A program made the translations under genes and the position numbers. DNA of 64,000 nt from Pseudoscleropodium purum (taxonomy: Eukaryota; Streptophyta; Bryopsida; Hypnales; Brachytheciaceae). The notes beneath the pieces were generated by a model. The model did not search any database. It worked only from the letters and a program-made list of their open reading frames with translations, and was not told where the DNA came from. Below, piece by piece: positions 58,721 through 64,000 of this stretch (within the stretch, counting starts at the first letter, position 1; each line of letters starts with the position of its first letter). The stretch is taken from positions 12,454,173-12,518,172 of the forward strand of contig OZ017798.1 of NCBI GenBank assembly GCA_963969395.1, written 5' to 3'.

Positions 58721-60252
58721 AGTAACTGCCTCTTTTGAGGTGATAATGTAAAACCATGTACAAGCCTAATAGCAAGGTAGTCAAGGAATAATTTTTGTAC
58801 ACATAGGATATAGCATTCCTTGGCATTCCCTGGCATTCTATCAACAAAATTAATTTGAATTCATTCTCTAAAATAAATTGATTTGAATTTGTTCTATGAA
58901 ATGAATAGATTTGAATTTGCTCTCTCAAATGCATTCATTTGAATCCATTCTCTCAAATGAAATTTTTTTTATGAAATGAATTCATTTGAATTTGTTCAAT
59001 GAAATGAATTGTACAAAAATTTAATTAAATCCTTCAATAAATTTAGTTTCAGTTATTTTTCTATAACCAATTACATTTTTCAAAGTCAATCATAATGCAT
59101 AATTTATAAATGAACAACATTAATTAATTTGAATATTTGATTTATATATTACATGTTTATATGAAGAAGCGTAAAGGAAGTCCTATTGTCACTACTACAT
59201 ATATATATATATATATATTACAAAATCCAGTTGCACCATTGTTGACTTTCCAAAAGGAATTATTGTTTTTTTTTCAAATCATGCGGCTAGTGTGACAATA
59301 TTTTTTTTATTAATTCACATCGTATAGCAATAGAGGGTAGTCTTAGATTTTCTTAATCTCATCCAACGGTTGCTATTTTTCCACTTTAGGGGGGAATAAA
59401 AATAGGTTGCCTGACAATTCTCAAAAGATAGTAAATCAAATATTCAAATTTATTTTAATTATTTTGATTTATGAATTATGTATTATGATTAACTTTAAAA
59501 AATGTAATTGGTTGTAGAAAAATAAATTGAAACTAAATTTATTGATGGACTTAATTAAATTTTTGTACAATTCATTTCATAGAATGGATTCAAATCAATT
59601 CATTTGAAAGAATAAATTCAAATCAATTCATTTGAGAGAATGAATTCATTTCATACAAAGGATTTGAATTAATACATTTCATAGAATGGATTCAAATCAA
59701 TTCATTTGAAAGAATAAATTCAAATCAATTCATTTGAGAGAATGAATTCATTTCATACAAAGGATTTGAATTAATACATTTCATAGAACAAATTCAAATT
59801 GATTCATTTCATAGAATGGATTCAAAGAAATTCATTTCAAAGAATGAATTTAAATTAATTCATTTCAAAGAACAAATTCAAATTAATTCACTTCAAAGAA
59901 TGAATTCAAATTACTCCATATGAGAGAATTTTAGCAACATGAAAAAGACAAATTTTAGTAGCATGAGATCGAAAAAGAAAATATTGAAGAAATTAGGATT
60001 GAATATGAAAATTTTACATGAAATGAAAAAATGAGAAATTGAAATTTTCAATGTAATTGAGGGTTTGTTGCTCAAAGAAAGCAATTGAAGAGGAATGAAG
60101 TGAATTTGGAAATTGAGTGTTTCAATGTAGGGAATTTGAAATGATTTTTGTTCAATGGCTACATGCCATGTGTACAAAAATTATTCCCTGACTACCCTAG
60201 TATTAGGCTTGGATATGGTTTTACACTATCACCTCAAAAGAAGCAGTAACTT
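58721..60252. mobile_element. Foldback element, about 1.5 kb
   Basis: The ends 58721-58816 and 60158-60252 are inverted copies of about 95 bp (AACTGCCTCTTTTGAGGTGA, then GTAAAACCAT, then AAGCCTAATA, then GAATAATTTTTGTACACAT). Pairing resumes inside, with 58960-59150 against 59434-59600 (TTTAATTAAAT, AAATTTAGTTTCA, AACCAATTACATTTTT). Between the arms lie many degenerate AATGAATTCATTTGAA-type units, themselves near-palindromic. It has no coding capacity. The centre (59151-59433) matches 58434-58700 inverted, suggesting a nested insertion. Confidence 0.65.
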
Positions 60253-63200
60253 GATGCACTATCCCCATATATACAAAAAATTGACTATAATTTTGACTTG
60301 TTCTAAGAATTCAAAATATTATACAACATTCAAAATTATATCAAAGATTCCATATATCATTTCCATTGGTATTTAATTAATAACTCCAAAAAAAATCAAA
60401 TCATTGAGGCTTTTTTGTCCTTTCAAAATATATCCTAATTCACATTTTATGCCACTAGGGCAAATGTATTTAAGTGCTTTTACAAGTCAATCCCTTATCC
60501 CTTAAAGACAAAGGCACCATAAAACACTCAAAACTACCATTTCTATTACAAAGAGTAAAAAAAAATTCAATTTCATATTTTTTGCACATTTAACTTTAGG
60601 ATCTTATATCTAACTAGTACAAAAATGTATAGAAACAGTTTTAAAATTTTTGATTGTGTACATTGCAAGATGTTTGTATTTAAAGTAAAGATAACAAGTT
60701 TTTCAAGACTTGTGTGACTAGATTTTTTGGCTTTGAACCTTTTTAATTTAAATTTTTTGCACTAAAGAATTTTGAGCTTTAAATCTTTGTACAATAGGGA
60801 ATTTTGAGGGTCTAGAAAAAGAAATTCAAAAAAACTTAAAATTTTCATTCTTAAAAAAATTGTTAGTTAGAAGTAGATACAAGATAGAAGGAAAATCTAA
60901 AGTATTAATATCTCTAAGATGGAATTAAAACACACTAATTCCAATGGTGAGATTGATCTAGCAAGAAAACCAAATCACTTAGAGTCTTTTTTTTAAATCA
61001 TAAAAATTGCATTAAAAAATGAATCCTATAAGTTGTTGTTTTAAGAAGATGCTCTAATAGCCCAAAAAACATTGTTCATAACTTTCACATCACTTATCCA
61101 AATGAAATGAATCAAAGCTTTCCAAGTAATCAAAAATATATACTATGAGAATTTTTTTAAATTTCAAAAAGAAATTTGCTACCCAATCTCTCCTATTTTG
61201 ACCTTATTTTGACATAACTTTTGTTCTCATGCACAAATTGAAAAAAAAATTATATTCTCAGAAAAAGAATTAATTTCTCAATCTTAAAAGAAATTTAATC
61301 ATGACAAAAATTCAGCCCATAGGTACTTGCCTAAAATCCAATTTGTCCCTGAAAGAGACAATTGTTGTTTAGGGATTAATCCCTAAATGCCCAAGCCTTT
61401 TCAAGTGTGTTTTGACTATGAAAAAAAAGCATGGGCTTATTGTTAACCTCAATGAAGCAAATTGTATTTCTTTTCAAAATCTAACTATATTAATGTTTAA
61501 AGAGCTTACTTATTAGTATATTCACTAATGTTGAGTGCAAAATTGCATAAAAGTTGAGAGATTATAACAAGAGAAATGTACATTTTCTATTTGTAGTATG
61601 TTGCTCCTCCCTACAATATTTCAAAAATTTGAACATAAATTTTCTGGGGAATTGGAGGTGACATGAACAACTACAATTTGTGTAAATACATTATTTAAAA
61701 TGCAATATCAAAAAACTTAAGTTCACATAAAAAGCTCTCAAATCCATTATACAATCCACCTTGCAATTGATGAAATACAATTTTTTTATAAGTATAAATT
61801 GCAAATAACTCCAAATCAATACTTGTATATTTAAATTTTCAATGGTGAAAATTATGAAAACACTTGACTCTTTCCATTGGAACCATTTTCAAAGCAAATG
61901 GATAAATACAAGTTTTTAAATCTAAATTAAGTGAAATTGGCAAACTTTGCTCAATGTTGGGAAATGAAGTAAAATTAGCAAGCTTTACTCTTCCACTAAT
62001 GGACATATATGACTTTGAAGACCTCTCAAAAATTAGGTGTTTACCTTTTTCAATGAAAAATGAAATTTTTCAATAGCTAATCCTTGAAAGCTGCTCGAGA
62101 AAATTTTTAAAACAACCAAACAAATTTAATTGCCTATACCAAAATGAACTTGAAATTTTAGATCCACCATATATAGTTGCTTGGACAGTTAAGGGTTAAG
62201 GTAATGACATTTTAATACCTAAAATGTGTAGCTCGTATTCATGAAGGCCCATAGTAGACTTTATGTCTACTTGTATTTTACGTTTTAAAATTTCATAAAT
62301 TATTTACATGGTATCCATGGTGTCTAATTGTATGCATGCTAAGAGAATGTAGAATGCTTAAGATTCCCAGCAAGATCCATCAAAACGTACACAATTTAAA
62401 AATAAGAACTATACTAAAATACTTATTTGTACAATATTATGTATAATATATTTAGCTCTCTAAAATAATCCTATCTAGTATTATAACCTATATTCTTCCT
62501 CCAAATTTTAGGACTAGTAGTGCAATGAATGTACCTATTGTAGAATTCAACGTGAATTTTGTTGAAATGGTGATACTCCAGAAGGCAAAACTTGTGACAT
62601 AATCATCATGTAGGTCTAATTTTAGGCCCAAAACTAGGATAGACAATTAGACACTTCAAGGTTTTATCACCCTAATTGTAAATAAAGTCTTATTTATTTT
62701 GATTTTATATATTGGCACCACAATTAGGTCAATGTTACAATTAGGTATATTTACTTTCTTCCTAACTTCCCCTAAATTAGTACTCACTTTGTACTTTAAC
62801 TAATATACTTTGTTGTGTATTGTTCAAGAAGCTCTACACAAATATGATGATTAAAAATTTGACATGTGACATTGTACACTAGTATACTCTGGTAATAAAT
62901 TTTTTGATATTCTTACTTCAGATGGAACACAATATTTCTACACTCCTATGAATTCTGTTCTTTTTGATGCATTTTTGATGCCTTCACCATGACAATATTA
63001 ACTCCATGACATCCTGAAAGAGCCCCAAATTGGATCTATATTGTTGATTTGAGCCAACCCTATAAAGATTACAAACTCGAGGGATTAAAATGACTATTTC
63101 AATATATCAAAATAAAATTTAAAAGAAGATAGAATGTATAATCCTAGATCAAGCCAACAATATTGCATATATTGGTCCAAACAACCATTTTTTTTTTTGC

Positions 63201-64000
63201 ACAAGTGAATATCTCCGCACAAACTTGTCAAACTACTAAAAAGTATGAGAATAAAAAAACACTTGTTTACTCTTTAAAGAGTTAATAGAAAACAATGAAG
63301 ATGGAATAAGTTGAAAATTTGAGAGTATCTTATTTGCAGTTCAATAGATAAAAACATTATTAGCTATTGTAATGATCAATAAATGATCTTATAGAATGAA
63401 ACTTATTTGACGATTTCTAAAATTGTATTCCAGACTGATATTTTTTTTTCTCAAGTATGTACATATCAAATTCATATTATTTTATATGAATTATAAATAC
63501 AAGTTCAATTTTAGATTTTGCATTGCCATGTAAAGTTCTAACAATGATAACAATGAAAAAATTAGATTACCAAGCAATTTTTCTCAATACAAATTGCATT
63601 GCTTGCATATTCAATCAAAGTATTTGAAAAAAGAGTGAAGAAGAATAAGTTTTGGAGTTGATGTCATATAATTTGGAAACTAAATTCAAGGATTCTGTTT
63701 TGAATGACAGGTTGCTCAAAAAACTCTTTTTGAAGGACTGTTTTGATTCTAGATTCTTCCTTTCTGAGGAGATGAAATCGCTAAATTGCAATAAAATCTT
63801 GGGATAAGTCTGAACTCTTGAATGAATCGAATAACAACAAACTCTGAATTACAATGAGATTCCCCTCCCAAAAAATGCATGCTCAAATATATGCTGCAAT
63901 CTCAAATTGACAATGCCCAGTATTCAGGAGCGCAAGTTGCAGAAATTGACATTTGAGCCTTCTCACATAACCAAAAATGAATTCGAAAGAGACAGCATTA
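60253..64000. other. AT-rich intergenic region to window end
   Basis: No gene was recognised. It contains a perfect 20-bp palindrome at 61368-61387 (TTTAGGGATTAATCCCTAAA) and the right copy of the dispersed repeat at 63000-63815. Otherwise it is AT-rich with only short open frames. Confidence 0.55.
63000..63815. repeat. Dispersed repeat, right copy
   Basis: Direct partner of 53680-54265, best conserved at its right end (about 63740-63815: TTCTTCCTTTCTGAGG, GAAATCGCTAAATTGCAATA, TCTTGGGATAA). It is longer than the left copy, with inserted AT-rich sequence. Confidence 0.5.

Noticed and set aside
1..64000. CRISPR array, bacterial operon or rRNA gene
   Set aside because: Spliced plant genes throughout; no regularly spaced identical repeats with unique spacers and no rRNA-like blocks.

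Overview
This window is nuclear DNA from a land plant. It carries spliced genes with GT-AG introns, an AT-rich gene-poor background, a Ty1/copia retrotransposon and many small inverted-repeat elements. Family content fits a plant: class III peroxidase, uclacyanin-type phytocyanin, B3 protein, plastid-type transaldolase, SPPL1-type intramembrane protease, allene oxide cyclase and F-box protein. The allene oxide cyclase remnant looks most like the moss forms I know, so a bryophyte is my best guess. The species cannot be fixed from sequence alone.

Layout. 0.7-4.7 kb (+): an intact six-exon gene for a phosphoglycerate mutase-like protein that has lost its catalytic serine and a metal-binding aspartate. 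4.8-9.5 kb: inverted repeats, a broken allene oxide cyclase gene (-), a tandem duplication and the 3' end of a small heat shock protein gene (-). 9.5-16.2 kb: a Tourist-like MITE beside the heat-shock fragment, split by a very young copia element (identical LTRs, AATTC duplication). 16.2-25.5 kb: AT-rich repeat land. 25.5-26.9 kb (-): an F-box gene. About 28.1-28.4 kb: a probable solo LTR. 30.5-32.4 kb (-): an SPPL1-like protease. 34.6-38.0 kb (+): transaldolase. 38-44.9 kb: repeats only. 44.9-45.6 kb (-) and 46.5-49.1 kb (+): a head-to-head uclacyanin and secreted peroxidase pair. 50.5-51.9 kb (-): a two-domain B3 gene with one extra base. 52-64 kb: AT-rich repeats, including a 1.5-kb foldback element.

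There is no operon logic. Uclacyanin and peroxidase are both predicted cell-wall redox proteins sharing one 0.93-kb upstream region, and transaldolase is a carbon-metabolism gene. The most unusual items are the intact but apparently catalytically dead phosphoglycerate mutase homologue and a family of short elements bounded by TTAA and CCCCT...AGGGG ends. Members of that family lie in introns of three of the six intact or nearly intact genes. All splice sites and family names were assigned by eye.
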